Assembly: GCA_947489445.1 (NCBI GenBank)
Contig: CANLDN010000001.1
Location: forward strand, 806,001-870,000
DNA: 64,000 nucleotides
Origin: an uncultured Paracoccaceae bacterium
Lineage (GTDB): Bacteria; Pseudomonadota; Alphaproteobacteria; Rhodobacterales; Rhodobacteraceae
Reading direction: 5' to 3'
Shown: positions 44,685-55,054 of the stretch, in pieces
Layout of the letters: each line of letters opens with the position of its first letter
How positions within the stretch are numbered: the first letter of the stretch is position 1
Notes under the pieces: model-generated
Told to the model about the DNA's origin: nothing
Databases searched by the model: none
Seen by the model: only the letters and a program-made list of their open reading frames with translations
Program-made: the position numbers and the translations under genes

Positions 44685-45791
44685 ATGAAAACACCCCAGC
44701 TCACCCCCCTCGCCGCATCGCTCCCCGCTGCGGTCCCGTTCGTCGGCCCTGAAGCACAGGAAAGGCAGCGAAATCAGCGCTTTACCGCGAGACTTGGCGC
44801 CAACGAATCGGCCTTCGGCCCGTCCCCCAAAGCCATCGCCGCCATGCAAAAAGCCGCGTCAGAGGCATGGATGTACGGCGATCCAGAAAGCTACGATCTA
44901 CGGCACGCCCTCGCCCAACACCACAATGTTGCGCCCGACAATGTGATGGTCGGCGAAGGGATCGACACCCTCCTCGGCCTCCTTGTGCGGCTCTACGTCA
45001 CGACCGGCGACAACGTCGTTACTTCCGCCGGCGCCTACCCCACCTTCAACTATCACGTCGCCGGTTTCGGCGGAACACTGCACACCGTGCCTTACAAAGG
45101 CGACCATGAAGACCCTGACGCGCTCATCGCCAAAGCACGGGAAACAAACGCAAAACTCATCTATATCGCCAACCCCGACAATCCCATGGGCACCTGGCAC
45201 AACGCGGGCGTGATGTCGAAAATAATCGCGCAAATCCCCGATAGCTGCCTGCTGATCCTCGATGAAGCGTATATCGACCTGGCCCCCGAAAACACCGCCC
45301 CTGCCATCGACGTCAACAACCCAAACGTGATCCGCATGCGCACATTTTCAAAAGCGCACGGCATGGCGGGCGCACGGGTTGGCTATAGCATTGGCCACAC
45401 CGAAACGATCAATGCTTTCAACAAGGTACGCAATCACTTCGGCATGTGCCGGATCAGCCAAGCCGGCGCGCTTGCAGCACTTCAAGACAAGGACTGGTTG
45501 CCCCACATCCGCAGCGAAGTCACCAAGTCACGTAACCACATTACTAAAATCGCCCACGAAAACGGCCTGACAACAATCCCGTCTGCCACTAATTTCGTTG
45601 CCGTCGATTGTGGCCGCGACGGCGATTTCGCGCGCGCCGTTCTCGCCGCCCTGATCAATCAAGGCATCTTCGTGCGCATGCCCTTCGTGGCCCCGCAAGA
45701 TCGCTGCATCCGCGTCAGCTGCGGCACCCCTGATCAGATGGACGCCCTTGCAAAGGCTTTGCCGATCGCCCTGAAATCAGTAGCGCGCTAA
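44685..45791 (+). CDS. Histidinol-phosphate aminotransferase-like PLP enzyme
   Basis: This encodes about 368 residues from ATG 44685. A fold-type I aminotransferase is shown by ANPDNPMG (cofactor and substrate contact), ILDEAYID and the Schiff-base lysine K223 in FSKAHGMAGARVGY. This layout is that of HisC-like enzymes, and it could supply the missing hisC of the pathway in this window. Specificity among aromatic and histidinol-phosphate substrates is not decided. The stop overlaps the convergent next gene by 4 nt. Confidence 0.85.
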   Translation: MKTPQLTPLAASLPAAVPFVGPEAQERQRNQRFTARLGANESAFGPSPKAIAAMQKAASEAWMYGDPESYDLRHALAQHHNVAPDNVMVGEGIDTLLGLLVRLYVTTGDNVVTSAGAYPTFNYHVAGFGGTLHTVPYKGDHEDPDALIAKARETNAKLIYIANPDNPMGTWHNAGVMSKIIAQIPDSCLLILDEAYIDLAPENTAPAIDVNNPNVIRMRTFSKAHGMAGARVGYSIGHTETINAFNKVRNHFGMCRISQAGALAALQDKDWLPHIRSEVTKSRNHITKIAHENGLTTIPSATNFVAVDCGRDGDFARAVLAALINQGIFVRMPFVAPQDRCIRVSCGTPDQMDALAKALPIALKSVAR

Positions 45792-46963
45792 GCCCTTGCG
45801 ATAACCCCAGCCGCCGCCTCCAGCGCGCCGCTGCCATGGGGAATATCAAGCGCGGTCAAACAGGCCTCCAACGTGCCAAGAACGCCCATGATCATATGGG
45901 CATTCACGTGCCCCATATGCCCGATGCGGAAATAGGCATCCGCCGGGCTGCGCCCCAACCCGATGCCCAAAGTCAAACCGCATTGATCCTCGCACCAGCG
46001 GCGCAGCTGATCCCCGAAAGGCGTACCAATACTAACCGATGTAACCGCATGCGACCGTGCCGGAGGATCAGCAATGTTCAGTTGCATCGGCCCGATCGCA
46101 GACCACCGATCAAATGCCGCCCAAATTGCACGCGCCAATGTCTCATGACGCGCAAAGACATGCTCCAACCCCTCTGCCTTGATCAGATCCAAGGCCGCCC
46201 GCAATCCATAGAGGTGATGGGTCGGAGCCGTTCCGTCAAAATACTTGTAATAGTAATCCGGGTCAGTCCGAGGCCGCCAATCCCAATAGGCCGTGACACA
46301 ATCACCACGCGCCGCGTCCGCCTTAGCGTTATACCAGACAAAGCTGACACCAGCTGGGGTCATCAGACCTTTCTGACAGGCGGCCACCATCACATCGACG
46401 CCCCAGGCATCCATCTCAAACCGGTCACAGCCCAGCGAGGCAATGCAATCCACCATCAAAAGTGCGGGATGATCCACGCGGGTCATGACGACGCGCAGAC
46501 CCGCGATATCGTTCTTGACGCTGGTCGATGTATCCACGTGAACGGCCAAAACTGCCTTGATCCGGGCGGCCGTATCCGCCGCGAGCGCGGCTTCAACTTG
46601 CGCCAAATCAATCGGGGCCTGCGCGCCATAGTCGATGGTTTCAACTGTCACCCCAAGACTTTCGGCCATCTCGCCCCAACCAATGCAAAACCGACCCGTC
46701 GCCAGCACCAGCACCGTATCGCCACGCGACAATACATTCGACAGTGCAGCCTCCCAGGCGGCGTGACCGTTGCCCACATAGATGGCAACGTTTTGATCCG
46801 TCATTGCTATTGCTTTTAAATCAGGCACAAGGCTGTTGGTCAGATCATGCAATTCGCCCTCATAAATGTTCGGAGAAGCGCGATGCATAGCCTGCAATAC
46901 CTCATCGGGAATGACCGATGGACCCGGAATAGCAAGATAAGCACGCCCGTTTGAAAGTGACAT
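45788..46963 (-). CDS. Alanine–glyoxylate / serine aminotransferase family protein
   Basis: This encodes 391 residues. The class V PLP fold has the N-terminal LAIPGPSVIPDEV, the substrate strand VHVDTSTSVKN, the aspartate in LLMVDCIASLG and the Schiff-base lysine K198 in ACQKGLMTPAG. Members transfer amino groups between alanine or serine and glyoxylate. The exact substrate pair is unknown. The gene is convergent with the HisC-like gene. Confidence 0.88.
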   Translation of the reverse strand: MSLSNGRAYLAIPGPSVIPDEVLQAMHRASPNIYEGELHDLTNSLVPDLKAIAMTDQNVAIYVGNGHAAWEAALSNVLSRGDTVLVLATGRFCIGWGEMAESLGVTVETIDYGAQAPIDLAQVEAALAADTAARIKAVLAVHVDTSTSVKNDIAGLRVVMTRVDHPALLMVDCIASLGCDRFEMDAWGVDVMVAACQKGLMTPAGVSFVWYNAKADAARGDCVTAYWDWRPRTDPDYYYKYFDGTAPTHHLYGLRAALDLIKAEGLEHVFARHETLARAIWAAFDRWSAIGPMQLNIADPPARSHAVTSVSIGTPFGDQLRRWCEDQCGLTLGIGLGRSPADAYFRIGHMGHVNAHMIMGVLGTLEACLTALDIPHGSGALEAAAGVIARA

Positions 46964-47093
46964 GTCATTGGCCCTTCACCTTGGTTTCGTCCGGACACTA
47001 ACGCGCGGCTTTGTCGCGTCAACCTTGCCCAACTTGCCCTGCCCCCCCATTTGCTATTAGACCGTCCATAACCCGACCGCAAAAGGCGCATAC

Positions 47094-48884
47094 GTGGCAC
47101 CACCAATCCCAAAACCCGGCAAAGAACACTCACAATCCGCAGCCACGCTTTTTTGGTGGCTGTGGAAGGATTATCTGAGCGATTACAAGTGGCTTCTGGC
47201 GGGCGCCATCTTTCTGATGTTCATTGAGGGCGCGATGCTGCCATTGCTGAGCACCATGGTAATGCCGATGTTCGACACTGTGTTCGGCCAAGGGGATGTC
47301 CGTGCGCTCTACTGGGTCGGGTTTGGCGTCATGGGTATATTCTTCGTACGTGCCATTGCGTCATCAGCACAAAAGATCCTGATGGCATATATCAAGCAAT
47401 TGGCGGCGGCGGCGATGCGGCGGCACCTGTTACGGCATCTGATATCGCTGGATAGTGCATTTTATCAGACCAACCCGCCCGGACAGCTAATCGAACGAGT
47501 CCAGGGCGATGTCGGTGTCATCAATTCGGTCTGGGGCAGTATCCTGACGGCACTTGGGCGTGATGTGGTGTCATTGATCGGACTAACGGCAGTGGCACTG
47601 TCTGTTGACTGGCGCTGGGCGCTTATGGCCATTGTGGGTATTCCCTTGCTCATCCTGCCTTCGTTGCTTGTTCAATCTTATATTCGGCGGCGCTCACGCA
47701 GTGCGCGCCAGATCGCGGGGCAGATTTCAACCCGGCTGGATGAGGTGTTTCATGGCATCAATCCGATCAAGCTGAACGCGCTCGAGGATTATCAAACATC
47801 ACGATACAACGGGCTTCTGAAGAAATCGATCAGGGTCAATGTAAGAACGGCTGCCGGACAGGCGGCCGTGCCGGGGCTGATCGATGTCATGACTGGGATC
47901 GGGTTTCTATGCGTTCTTGTCTATGGCGGGTCCGAAATCATTGCAGGCGAAAAGACGAGCGGCCAATTCATGGCATTCTTTACTGCAATGGGGCTAGCCT
48001 TTGATCCGTTGCGGCGTTTGGGGGCCATGGCCGGTAAATGGCAAATGGCCGCCGCCAGTGTGGAGCGTCTGCAATACATCCTGAACCTTGAACCGACGAT
48101 CTTGTCACCGGCAAACCCCAAAACACCCCCCACCGGCTCGCCCGAAATCACGTTCAAAGATGTGCACATGAACTACGGCGAACTACCCGTACTGAAGGGG
48201 GCCAGCTTCACGGCGCAGGCGGGTCAGACAACGGCGCTTGTCGGCGCGTCGGGTGCGGGTAAAAGCACTGTCTTCAATGTACTTACCCGCTTGGTCGAAC
48301 CCAATAGCGGCGAGGTTAAACTCAACGAGGTACCCATCGATGCCGTGGACCTCACCGACCTGCGCAGCCTTTTTTCAGTTGTATCGCAAGATGCCGCGCT
48401 CTTTGATGAAACATTGCGCGACAATATCCTTTTGGGACGCAAAGACGTGAACGAAGCCGATCTTTCCGCAGTGCTTGACGCAGCGCATATCAGCGATTTT
48501 CTTCCCAATCTTGAGGATGGGCTGGATGGTCAGGCAGGACCACGCGGATCAAAGCTGTCTGGCGGGCAACGACAGCGCGTCGCCATTGGGCGGGCATTAC
48601 TGCGCAACACCCCCATACTGCTGCTGGACGAGGCGACCAGCGCGCTTGACACCAAATCCGAAACTATCGTCCAATCCGCTCTGGAACGCCTATCGGAAGG
48701 GCGCACAACACTTGTGATCGCGCATCGGCTATCGACCATCAGAAACGCACATTCCATCGTCGTGATGGATCAGGGGCGTGTCGTGGACCAAGGGACGCAT
48801 GATGAGTTAATGGCCAGAGGGGGTATCTATTCAGATTTGCACCGTCTGCAATTCACACAATCAGAGGATGATATCGATGACTGA
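47094..48884 (+). CDS. ABC exporter with fused permease and ATPase (MsbA-like)
   Basis: This encodes 596 residues from GTG 47094, with AAGG upstream. Six membrane helices (about 25–310) precede an ATPase with Walker A VGASGAGKST, signature LSGGQRQRVAIGRALL and Walker B ILLLDEATSALD. This half-transporter architecture is that of lipid-A or multidrug exporters. Substrate not determined. The stop overlaps the ygfZ-type start. Confidence 0.9.
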   Translation: MAPPIPKPGKEHSQSAATLFWWLWKDYLSDYKWLLAGAIFLMFIEGAMLPLLSTMVMPMFDTVFGQGDVRALYWVGFGVMGIFFVRAIASSAQKILMAYIKQLAAAAMRRHLLRHLISLDSAFYQTNPPGQLIERVQGDVGVINSVWGSILTALGRDVVSLIGLTAVALSVDWRWALMAIVGIPLLILPSLLVQSYIRRRSRSARQIAGQISTRLDEVFHGINPIKLNALEDYQTSRYNGLLKKSIRVNVRTAAGQAAVPGLIDVMTGIGFLCVLVYGGSEIIAGEKTSGQFMAFFTAMGLAFDPLRRLGAMAGKWQMAAASVERLQYILNLEPTILSPANPKTPPTGSPEITFKDVHMNYGELPVLKGASFTAQAGQTTALVGASGAGKSTVFNVLTRLVEPNSGEVKLNEVPIDAVDLTDLRSLFSVVSQDAALFDETLRDNILLGRKDVNEADLSAVLDAAHISDFLPNLEDGLDGQAGPRGSKLSGGQRQRVAIGRALLRNTPILLLDEATSALDTKSETIVQSALERLSEGRTTLVIAHRLSTIRNAHSIVVMDQGRVVDQGTHDELMARGGIYSDLHRLQFTQSEDDIDD

Positions 48885-49611
48885 TCGCACCGTCATTTCG
48901 ATCAGTGGCGATGATCGCGTTTCCTTTCTCCAAGGGTTAATAACCAATGATGTGAGGCGCGCCAAAGATGGGCCCGTCTATGCCGCACTGCTGACACCGC
49001 AGGGCAAGTTTGTGGCCGATTTTTTCGTTCTTGACCGTGATGATCTGCTGTTGATTGATGTTGCAACTTCGCATGCGCCCACCCTTGTGCAACGCTTGAC
49101 CATGTACCGGCTGCGCACCCCCGTCCAGATCGAAGAAACAGATTTGACCGTGTCACGCGGCACCGGACCGGCACCCGATGGTGCATTTGCCGACCCACGC
49201 CATCCAAACATGGGCTGGCGGCTGTATGGCAGCAAAGACCAAAGCGATCAGACGGATTGGAACGCATTGAGGGTCGCCAATATGATCCCCAAAACCGGTA
49301 TCGAACTGGCCCCCGACACTTACATATTAGAGGCGGGGTTTGAGGCGCTTCATGGAGTGGATTTCAAAAAAGGCTGCTTTGTTGGCCAGGAAATTGTGGC
49401 CCGCATGAAGCATAAGACAGAGCTAAAAAAAGGGCTGGCACAAGTCAGCATCGACGGTGTAGCAACCAGTGGTGATACGATCACAGCCAACGGGAAACCG
49501 GCGGGCACACTGCACACAGTCTCTGGTCAAAAAGGGTTGGCCCACCTGCGTTTTGATCGCGCAACCGGGCCGATGCAGGCTGGCGATGCAACGCTAACCC
49601 GCGTCAAATAA
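48877..49611 (+). CDS. ygfZ: Folate-binding YgfZ family protein
   Basis: This encodes about 244 residues from ATG 48877, overlapping the exporter stop. The signature KKGCFVGQEIVAR (Cys167) is the YgfZ motif, and the fold is that of the aminomethyltransferase GcvT. YgfZ assists iron–sulfur cluster protein maturation with folate. The length is typical of the short alphaproteobacterial form. Confidence 0.9.
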   Translation: MTDRTVISISGDDRVSFLQGLITNDVRRAKDGPVYAALLTPQGKFVADFFVLDRDDLLLIDVATSHAPTLVQRLTMYRLRTPVQIEETDLTVSRGTGPAPDGAFADPRHPNMGWRLYGSKDQSDQTDWNALRVANMIPKTGIELAPDTYILEAGFEALHGVDFKKGCFVGQEIVARMKHKTELKKGLAQVSIDGVATSGDTITANGKPAGTLHTVSGQKGLAHLRFDRATGPMQAGDATLTRVK

Positions 49612-49625
49612 CGAAAAATGCGGCT

Positions 49626-50189
49626 TTAGGCGCGTTCGACATACTCAAAGATTTCGGTGTTCACGACGATATGTTCATCCTGCCCCACGAAGGGCGGGAT
49701 CATCACGCGCACGCCATTGTCCAGCGTCGCAGGCTTAAAACTATTCGCCGCAGTCTGGCCCTTCACGACGGGTTCGGTTTCAGCAACCTTGCAAACGACG
49801 CGCTGAGGCAACGTGACGTTCAATGCTTCTTCGCCGTAATACTCGATCTTTACCGTCATACCGTCTTGCAAAAACGGACGGCGATCACCCAAAATATCAG
49901 CGGGTAGCGCAATCTGATCATACGTTTCGCTATCCATAAAGGTCAGCATGTCGCCATCTTCAAACAGAAACTGTTGATCCTTTTGATCCAGGCGAACGCG
50001 TTCAACCTTGTCCGCGGACCGAAAGCGTTCGTTCAGTTTTCGTCCATCGCGTAAATTCTTCAACTCTACCTGAGCGAATGCGCCACCCTTGCCGGGTTTG
50101 ACGTGATCGACCTTCACTGCGGCCCAAAGGCCACTATCATGTTCCAGCACATTGCCAGGGCGAATTTCGTTACCGTTTATTTTGGGCAT
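49626..50189 (-). CDS. efp: Elongation factor P
   Basis: This encodes 187 residues with three beta-barrel domains. The loop [10 protein letters not shown] carries Lys34 at the tip that enters the ribosomal peptidyl-transferase site, the residue that is beta-lysylated in many bacteria. EF-P relieves stalls at proline runs. Length and conserved [10 protein letters not shown] are normal. No modification enzyme gene is adjacent. Confidence 0.95.
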   Translation of the reverse strand: MPKINGNEIRPGNVLEHDSGLWAAVKVDHVKPGKGGAFAQVELKNLRDGRKLNERFRSADKVERVRLDQKDQQFLFEDGDMLTFMDSETYDQIALPADILGDRRPFLQDGMTVKIEYYGEEALNVTLPQRVVCKVAETEPVVKGQTAANSFKPATLDNGVRVMIPPFVGQDEHIVVNTEIFEYVERA

Positions 50190-50409
50190 AGGTCACTTCA
50201 CATCAGAATTGCGGCAAAAGGTTGTAAGGTTAACGCATCAGCCTATATCTGGCTGGTGAGGGCCTGACAAGATCACCAAATATGCTGTTTTAGGGTGCCC
50301 AGCTATGCGTCAAACGCATGGCTGCCATTCCAAAAGAGATCGCCCGAATCGGACTCAAACGGGCATATTGGCGCTCACGCGGGAACTACAAGAGCAAAAA
50401 AAGGGAAAC

Positions 50410-50736
50410 ATGATGAGAGACTTCGTCGACGGTACTGCCTTCAACAATGAGCAAGGTAACCGCGCCCGCAAATTATTTGCCGCTGTCGTTTTAGCCGCGT
50501 TAGATGATGCGATCGCAGACGACAAGAAATACGGCAACGGCCCCGAGCAGATCGCTCGCTGGGCGCGCTCGCGCGATGGTCGCGAAGTGTTGTCATGCGC
50601 CGGGATCGATCCCAACGAACGTGTGGTCACCGGCCTGATGGATTTTGTCGGCAAAGGCGTGCGGACGTCTGTTGCGCTTTCACGTGAAGAAAGCGAACGC
50701 CGCAACGCAGCGGAGCAGGAAGCACGCGCCGCTTAG
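50410..50736 (+). CDS. DUF6280 family protein
   Basis: This encodes about 108 residues from ATG 50410 behind AAGGGA; ATG 50413 is also possible. A helical, soluble protein with DGTAFNNEQGNRARKLFAAVV and RWARSRDGREVLSCAGI, typical of a small family found in roseobacter relatives. The function is unknown. The preceding 220 bp (50190–50409) likely holds both promoters. Confidence 0.75.
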   Translation: MMRDFVDGTAFNNEQGNRARKLFAAVVLAALDDAIADDKKYGNGPEQIARWARSRDGREVLSCAGIDPNERVVTGLMDFVGKGVRTSVALSREESERRNAAEQEARAA

Positions 50737-50762
50737 TTCAGTTGTTGAATTTGACATCAACG

Positions 50763-50796
50763 AACGCAGTCCCTTGGGGCTGCGTTTTGCGTTTAG
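50763..50796 (+). terminator. Intrinsic terminator after DUF6280 gene
   Basis: AACGCAGTCCC/GGGGCTGCGTT form an 11-bp stem with one G-T pair and a short TTG loop region, followed by TTGCGTTT. It lies between the DUF6280 gene and the convergent membrane protein gene. Confidence 0.65.
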
Positions 50797-51371
50797 CCGC
50801 CTGCAAACATAATCGTAAAGACAATCACCGGCGCCAGTTCCATCAAACCAAGGGCCACGATCAGGCCGCGCATCCAGAGTCCAACAAACCTGCGCCACAG
50901 CAACACACATAACCCCAGTGACAAAATGATCTCAACCGGCCCCATGATATTGCCGTAATGATCAGCGTCCCAATAGCTCACCGGGCTTTGAAAAATCCAA
51001 TTGGTGATTGGCCAGAAATGCGCCCGCCCGTCATCATTGTGCAGCAAAAAATCCAAACCCAAATGTACCATCGCGGCCCCGCAAAGCGCGATCAGGATTG
51101 GTGCACGAAGCATGAAAGCCAGCACAAGCGCGATCCCCCATAGGATCATGGAATTGTCGATGCGAAAGATGCTTTGCCATGCGTCCGAAAAGTAAAGCTC
51201 GCCAAAAACCACCCGCGGTGGTGTTTCGAGAACCCGCAAATGCCACCCGGCCATCAGATAAAGCGACAAATCCGGGATCATCGCTCCCGCAAACGCCGCA
51301 CCCGTTACAGCAGGCCGCCCGGCCTTGCCAAAAACTGCAAGGCCGATAATCAGGTGCGCTGGCGTGTTCAT
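50793..51371 (-). CDS. Membrane protein, metal-dependent-hydrolase-like
   Basis: This encodes about 192 residues from ATG 51371. Several hydrophobic segments are seen, and the N-terminus ([18 protein letters not shown]) plus [21 protein letters not shown] contains histidines and aspartates placed like those of the YdjM/LexA-regulated membrane hydrolase-type proteins. The match is loose and no activity can be assigned. It is divergent from cobQ with 52 bp between. Confidence 0.7.
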   Translation of the reverse strand: MNTPAHLIIGLAVFGKAGRPAVTGAAFAGAMIPDLSLYLMAGWHLRVLETPPRVVFGELYFSDAWQSIFRIDNSMILWGIALVLAFMLRAPILIALCGAAMVHLGLDFLLHNDDGRAHFWPITNWIFQSPVSYWDADHYGNIMGPVEIILSLGLCVLLWRRFVGLWMRGLIVALGLMELAPVIVFTIMFAGG

Positions 51372-51423
51372 GCTCTTCCCCCGCGCCCCCTGCGCCCGTA
51401 TGAACTTAGAACAAGGGGGACGA

Positions 51424-52875
51424 ATGACCAGAGCAATCATGATCCAGGGGGCCGGTTCAAACGTGGGCAAATCCATGTTGGTTGCCGGTATTGCACGGGC
51501 TTGCGTCAAGCGCGGAATGTCCGTGGCCCCGTTCAAGCCGCAGAACATGTCCAACAACGCCGCTGTCACCGCCGACGGGGGTGAAATCGGGCGCGCTCAA
51601 GCGCTGCAAGCTTTGGCATGCGGGCTTGACCCGCTTGTGGACATGAACCCGGTTTTGCTAAAGCCGGAAACCGATATTGGGGCGCAGGTGATCGTGCAAG
51701 GAAAACGCTTTGCAACGATGAAGGCCAGTGACTATGGCCAACAGAAATCAAAGCTGCTGCCGCCTGTTTTGGACAGTTTCAAACGCTTAACTAAAGGCCG
51801 CGATCTGATCATCGTCGAAGGTGCCGGCAGTCCGGCAGAGGTGAATTTGCGCGCCGGTGACATTGCCAATATGGGCTTTGCTGCTGCCGCCAGCGTGCCT
51901 GTTGTCTTGATCGGCGATATCGACCGCGGCGGCGTGATTGCGCAGCTGGTCGGCACCTTCAACGTTCTTCCCCATGATGATCGCGCATTGATCAAAGGTT
52001 TTGCCATTAACAAATTCCGGGGCGATCCCACGTTATTCGCTGAAGGCATGGATATTATTGCTGCCCGCACGGCATGGGCACCGCTTGGGATTGTGCCGTG
52101 GTTCGCTGATGCATGGAAGCTGCCGGCAGAAGACGTGATGGATATCACCAGTCGCAAAGGTGGCACGATCAAGATCGCCGTGCCCCGCCTGAACCGGATC
52201 GCAAATTTTGACGACCTCGATCCGCTCTCTGCGACCCCGGGCGTCAGTGTTGAGGTGGTTGAGGCAGGCCGCCCGCTGCCCGGCGATGCCGATCTGATCA
52301 TCATTCCCGGATCAAAATCGACCATTGCCGATCTGGCCCATTTCCGCGCGCAGGGTTGGGACATCGACCTTGCCGGACACATTCGGCGCGGTGGGCATGT
52401 GTTAGGGATTTGCGGCGGCTACCAGATGCTCGGCACTGAAATCATTGACGTGGACGGTATCGAAGGGCCGCCTTCAAAAGTCGCAGGGCTGGGGTTTCTC
52501 GACGTTAAGACCGTGATGCAACCGCTGAAAAGGCTAGCCCTGTCAAAAGCGACGTACTTGCCAACCGGAGCAAGTGTGACCGGCTATGAAATTCATCTTG
52601 GTGAAACCACCGGCGCTGATTGCGCAAATCCATGGTTGTCGTTGAACGGACGCAACGAAGGGGCAGCAGCCTCATCAGGGCGGGTGCTAGGCTGTTATCT
52701 GCACGGGCTGTTTGCAGAGGATGAATTTCGCCAAGTCTTTCTGGAAAAACTAGGAAAACCCGTTCATCATCACAGCTATGCATCAAGCGTAGAGGATACG
52801 CTTGATGCTTTGGCCACTCATCTTGAGCAGCATCTGGATATCGAAGGTCTTCTTGGTCTGGCGGAAGAAGTCTAG
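51424..52875 (+). CDS. cobQ: Cobyric acid synthase
   Basis: This encodes about 483 residues from ATG 51424 (GGGGGA upstream). The N-terminal P-loop-like synthetase ([11 protein letters not shown]) and the central [13 protein letters not shown] are followed by a class I-like glutamine amidotransferase domain ([12 protein letters not shown]). It amidates four carboxylates of adenosylcobyrinic diamide in B12 synthesis. No other cobalamin genes are in the window. Confidence 0.95.
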   Translation: MTRAIMIQGAGSNVGKSMLVAGIARACVKRGMSVAPFKPQNMSNNAAVTADGGEIGRAQALQALACGLDPLVDMNPVLLKPETDIGAQVIVQGKRFATMKASDYGQQKSKLLPPVLDSFKRLTKGRDLIIVEGAGSPAEVNLRAGDIANMGFAAAASVPVVLIGDIDRGGVIAQLVGTFNVLPHDDRALIKGFAINKFRGDPTLFAEGMDIIAARTAWAPLGIVPWFADAWKLPAEDVMDITSRKGGTIKIAVPRLNRIANFDDLDPLSATPGVSVEVVEAGRPLPGDADLIIIPGSKSTIADLAHFRAQGWDIDLAGHIRRGGHVLGICGGYQMLGTEIIDVDGIEGPPSKVAGLGFLDVKTVMQPLKRLALSKATYLPTGASVTGYEIHLGETTGADCANPWLSLNGRNEGAAASSGRVLGCYLHGLFAEDEFRQVFLEKLGKPVHHHSYASSVEDTLDALATHLEQHLDIEGLLGLAEEV

Positions 52876-53501
52876 CTGAGGTCGCGACTGACCAATATAC
52901 GATTGATTTCACGACGGACCATTTTGCGGACATTGCGGGTGATCCGCTCACCCATGTCGCCGTTCAACTCTTCACGCACAATCTGAATGACCATCGCGCG
53001 CAACGCGTCTTCATCTATTCCTGCAGGCAGATCATCCGCAACGCTCGGCGCACCGATGGGTGCGTCGACAGGCTCATCTGTGGCGGGCTCAACATCGTCG
53101 ACTAAAGCTGCATCAGCCAAGGATGCATCAGGCACATCATCGCCCTGTGGTGCCTCAAACGCACTGGCGGCCCAGGCGTCAGTATCAAAACTTTCGCCCT
53201 CATCCGGCTCCCATTCGTCAGGCTGGGCCGTCACGGCCGCTTCCAGCTCTGCGATTGTGGCTTCCAGCCCAGCACGATCCGCCCGCTTGCCCGAATCGAG
53301 CACAAGAATGTTGTCGGCAGGCGCAGAAGCATCTGTAGCGGTGGTCGATTCTTCCTCCACGTCAACGCGTAGTGCTGGGGTCAATACCAGCTTTTCAAAG
53401 GCCGGTGGTGTCTCGATCGCCGGAGCCTCCTTGGTAGAAACTAGTTTCCTGACCGATGACATAACCTCATCGATTTCATCCGTTCGTGCAGTGTTGGACA
53501 T
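52872..53501 (-). CDS. Acidic protein with a PopZ-like C-terminal segment
   Basis: This encodes about 209 residues from ATG 53501. A short N-terminal helix ([15 protein letters not shown]) and a C-terminal helical block ([35 protein letters not shown] in outline) bracket a long acidic, Pro/Asp-rich and probably disordered middle. That three-part plan resembles the polar organising protein PopZ of Caulobacter. Homology is suggested by layout only. Its stop overlaps that of cobQ by 4 nt. Confidence 0.6.
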   Translation of the reverse strand: MSNTARTDEIDEVMSSVRKLVSTKEAPAIETPPAFEKLVLTPALRVDVEEESTTATDASAPADNILVLDSGKRADRAGLEATIAELEAAVTAQPDEWEPDEGESFDTDAWAASAFEAPQGDDVPDASLADAALVDDVEPATDEPVDAPIGAPSVADDLPAGIDEDALRAMVIQIVREELNGDMGERITRNVRKMVRREINRILVSRDLS

Positions 53502-53593
53502 GCTTTCATCCCGACTTCGCACCCACCTCAATCAAGGTAACGGATTAGCATTCCGTTAACAACATCATCGGCAGCAAGGTGACGAGATCCCGC

Positions 53594-55021
53594 CTATTCG
53601 CGGCCAATCGCTTCCAGAATACGGTCCAATGCTTGCCCCTGCTCTGAAATTACGGTGGGGGCATCTTTGGCCAGATTGTAATATGCTGAAGGGTCATACT
53701 GTTGGACAGGCAGATTGAGGTGATCCGCCGTCAGCAATCCGATTGAAGACAAAACTGAATAAGAAGCGATTACCTCGTCAGCCTGCGCTGAAATGTTATT
53801 GGCTTGTGCATCAAGCAATTCTTGCTCCGCATTAAGAACATCGAGTGTCGTCCGCGACCCCAGCGTCGCTTCTTCGCGAACGCCCTGAAATGCGACACGA
53901 GCGGCGCTAATCTGTTCAACGGACGCGCTGCGCGATGAACGTGCGACGACCAAAGAGGAATAGGCATTGCCGACTTGTTGTTCGATATTCAAGCGGGTGA
54001 TGTGCAAACCTGCGCGTGTTGCATCCCTGCTCGACATCAACTGTCTGATCTGGCTGGATAAACGGCCACCATTATAGATCGGGCCACCCGCGGTGATGCC
54101 AATCTGGGCCTGCTGCGTGCGTTCACGTTCATCAAAATCAAGATCAGAAAAACCGGTCTCGCCCCAACTGTTTGTTGTCGACACAAACCCATCCAACGCA
54201 ATGGTCGGGCCAAGAGCTGCCTCGGCGCGGCGAATGGTCAGCTCTGCTGCGGTCACGGCATGCTGACTTTCCAGAATGCGGGGATGATTGCGGACAGCAA
54301 ATGACTTTGCATCGTTCATGCTGCGCGATACGGGCGCTGGCGATACGGGGCTGGGTGACGCTGGCGGACGGCCAACAGCCGTACGATATTCCTCAACTGA
54401 TCTTGCCAAAGTGCCCTGTGCGCCAGCCAGAAGGCTACGCGCAGCGGCCAGACGAGCCTCCGCCAACGCCACATCAGTTCTTGTAACCTCGCCCACCTCG
54501 AAACGGTCCTGAGCGGCACGGAATTCCTGGGTGATCAGACGAACATTGTTCTGGCGCAGCGACACAAATTCAGTATCACGGCGGACATTCATGTATGCCT
54601 GCACCGCCCGAAACAGCACATCCTGCTCAATGGCGCGCAAGGATTGCCTAGTGGCCAATATGGTCTCTTTCTGCGCCTCGATAGCCAGTTGATTGCCGCC
54701 ACCTGTATAAAGGGGCAGCGACCCGATGATACGCGCTGATGCCTGATTGGAGGTCTGCGCCGTGCTGTTCACGGTTCGGGTGGAATTCGCGCTCATCGAC
54801 CAGCTGATAACAGGCAGCGTCGATGCCACGGCCTGTGCAAGATCCTCATCCGCGGCACGTAACAAGGCACGGTTCTGTTCCAACAAGCCAGAGTTGTTAT
54901 ACGCCGCAGTCAATGCATCCACGAGCGTTTCTGCCTTGGCCATCGGCACACTCACGAGCGTCACTATAACCGCAAGTGCTGCGAACGGTTTCCGTTTCAA
55001 TGTCATTTGCCTACCACCCAT
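53594..55021 (-). CDS. tolC: TolC family outer-membrane channel
   Basis: This encodes 475 residues with a signal peptide (FAALAVIVTLVSVPMAKA). The two repeated coiled-coil/beta halves start near ETLVDALTAAYNNSGLL and LTIRRAEAALGPTIALDG. Outer-membrane efflux proteins of this length act with type I exporters or drug pumps. It follows pcm by 33 bp on the same strand, a common alphaproteobacterial pairing. Confidence 0.9.
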   Translation of the reverse strand: MGGRQMTLKRKPFAALAVIVTLVSVPMAKAETLVDALTAAYNNSGLLEQNRALLRAADEDLAQAVASTLPVISWSMSANSTRTVNSTAQTSNQASARIIGSLPLYTGGGNQLAIEAQKETILATRQSLRAIEQDVLFRAVQAYMNVRRDTEFVSLRQNNVRLITQEFRAAQDRFEVGEVTRTDVALAEARLAAARSLLAGAQGTLARSVEEYRTAVGRPPASPSPVSPAPVSRSMNDAKSFAVRNHPRILESQHAVTAAELTIRRAEAALGPTIALDGFVSTTNSWGETGFSDLDFDERERTQQAQIGITAGGPIYNGGRLSSQIRQLMSSRDATRAGLHITRLNIEQQVGNAYSSLVVARSSRSASVEQISAARVAFQGVREEATLGSRTTLDVLNAEQELLDAQANNISAQADEVIASYSVLSSIGLLTADHLNLPVQQYDPSAYYNLAKDAPTVISEQGQALDRILEAIGRE

Positions 55022-55054
55022 CTTCTGTTGGCTCGTTCATTCAAGCCCTTGTTT

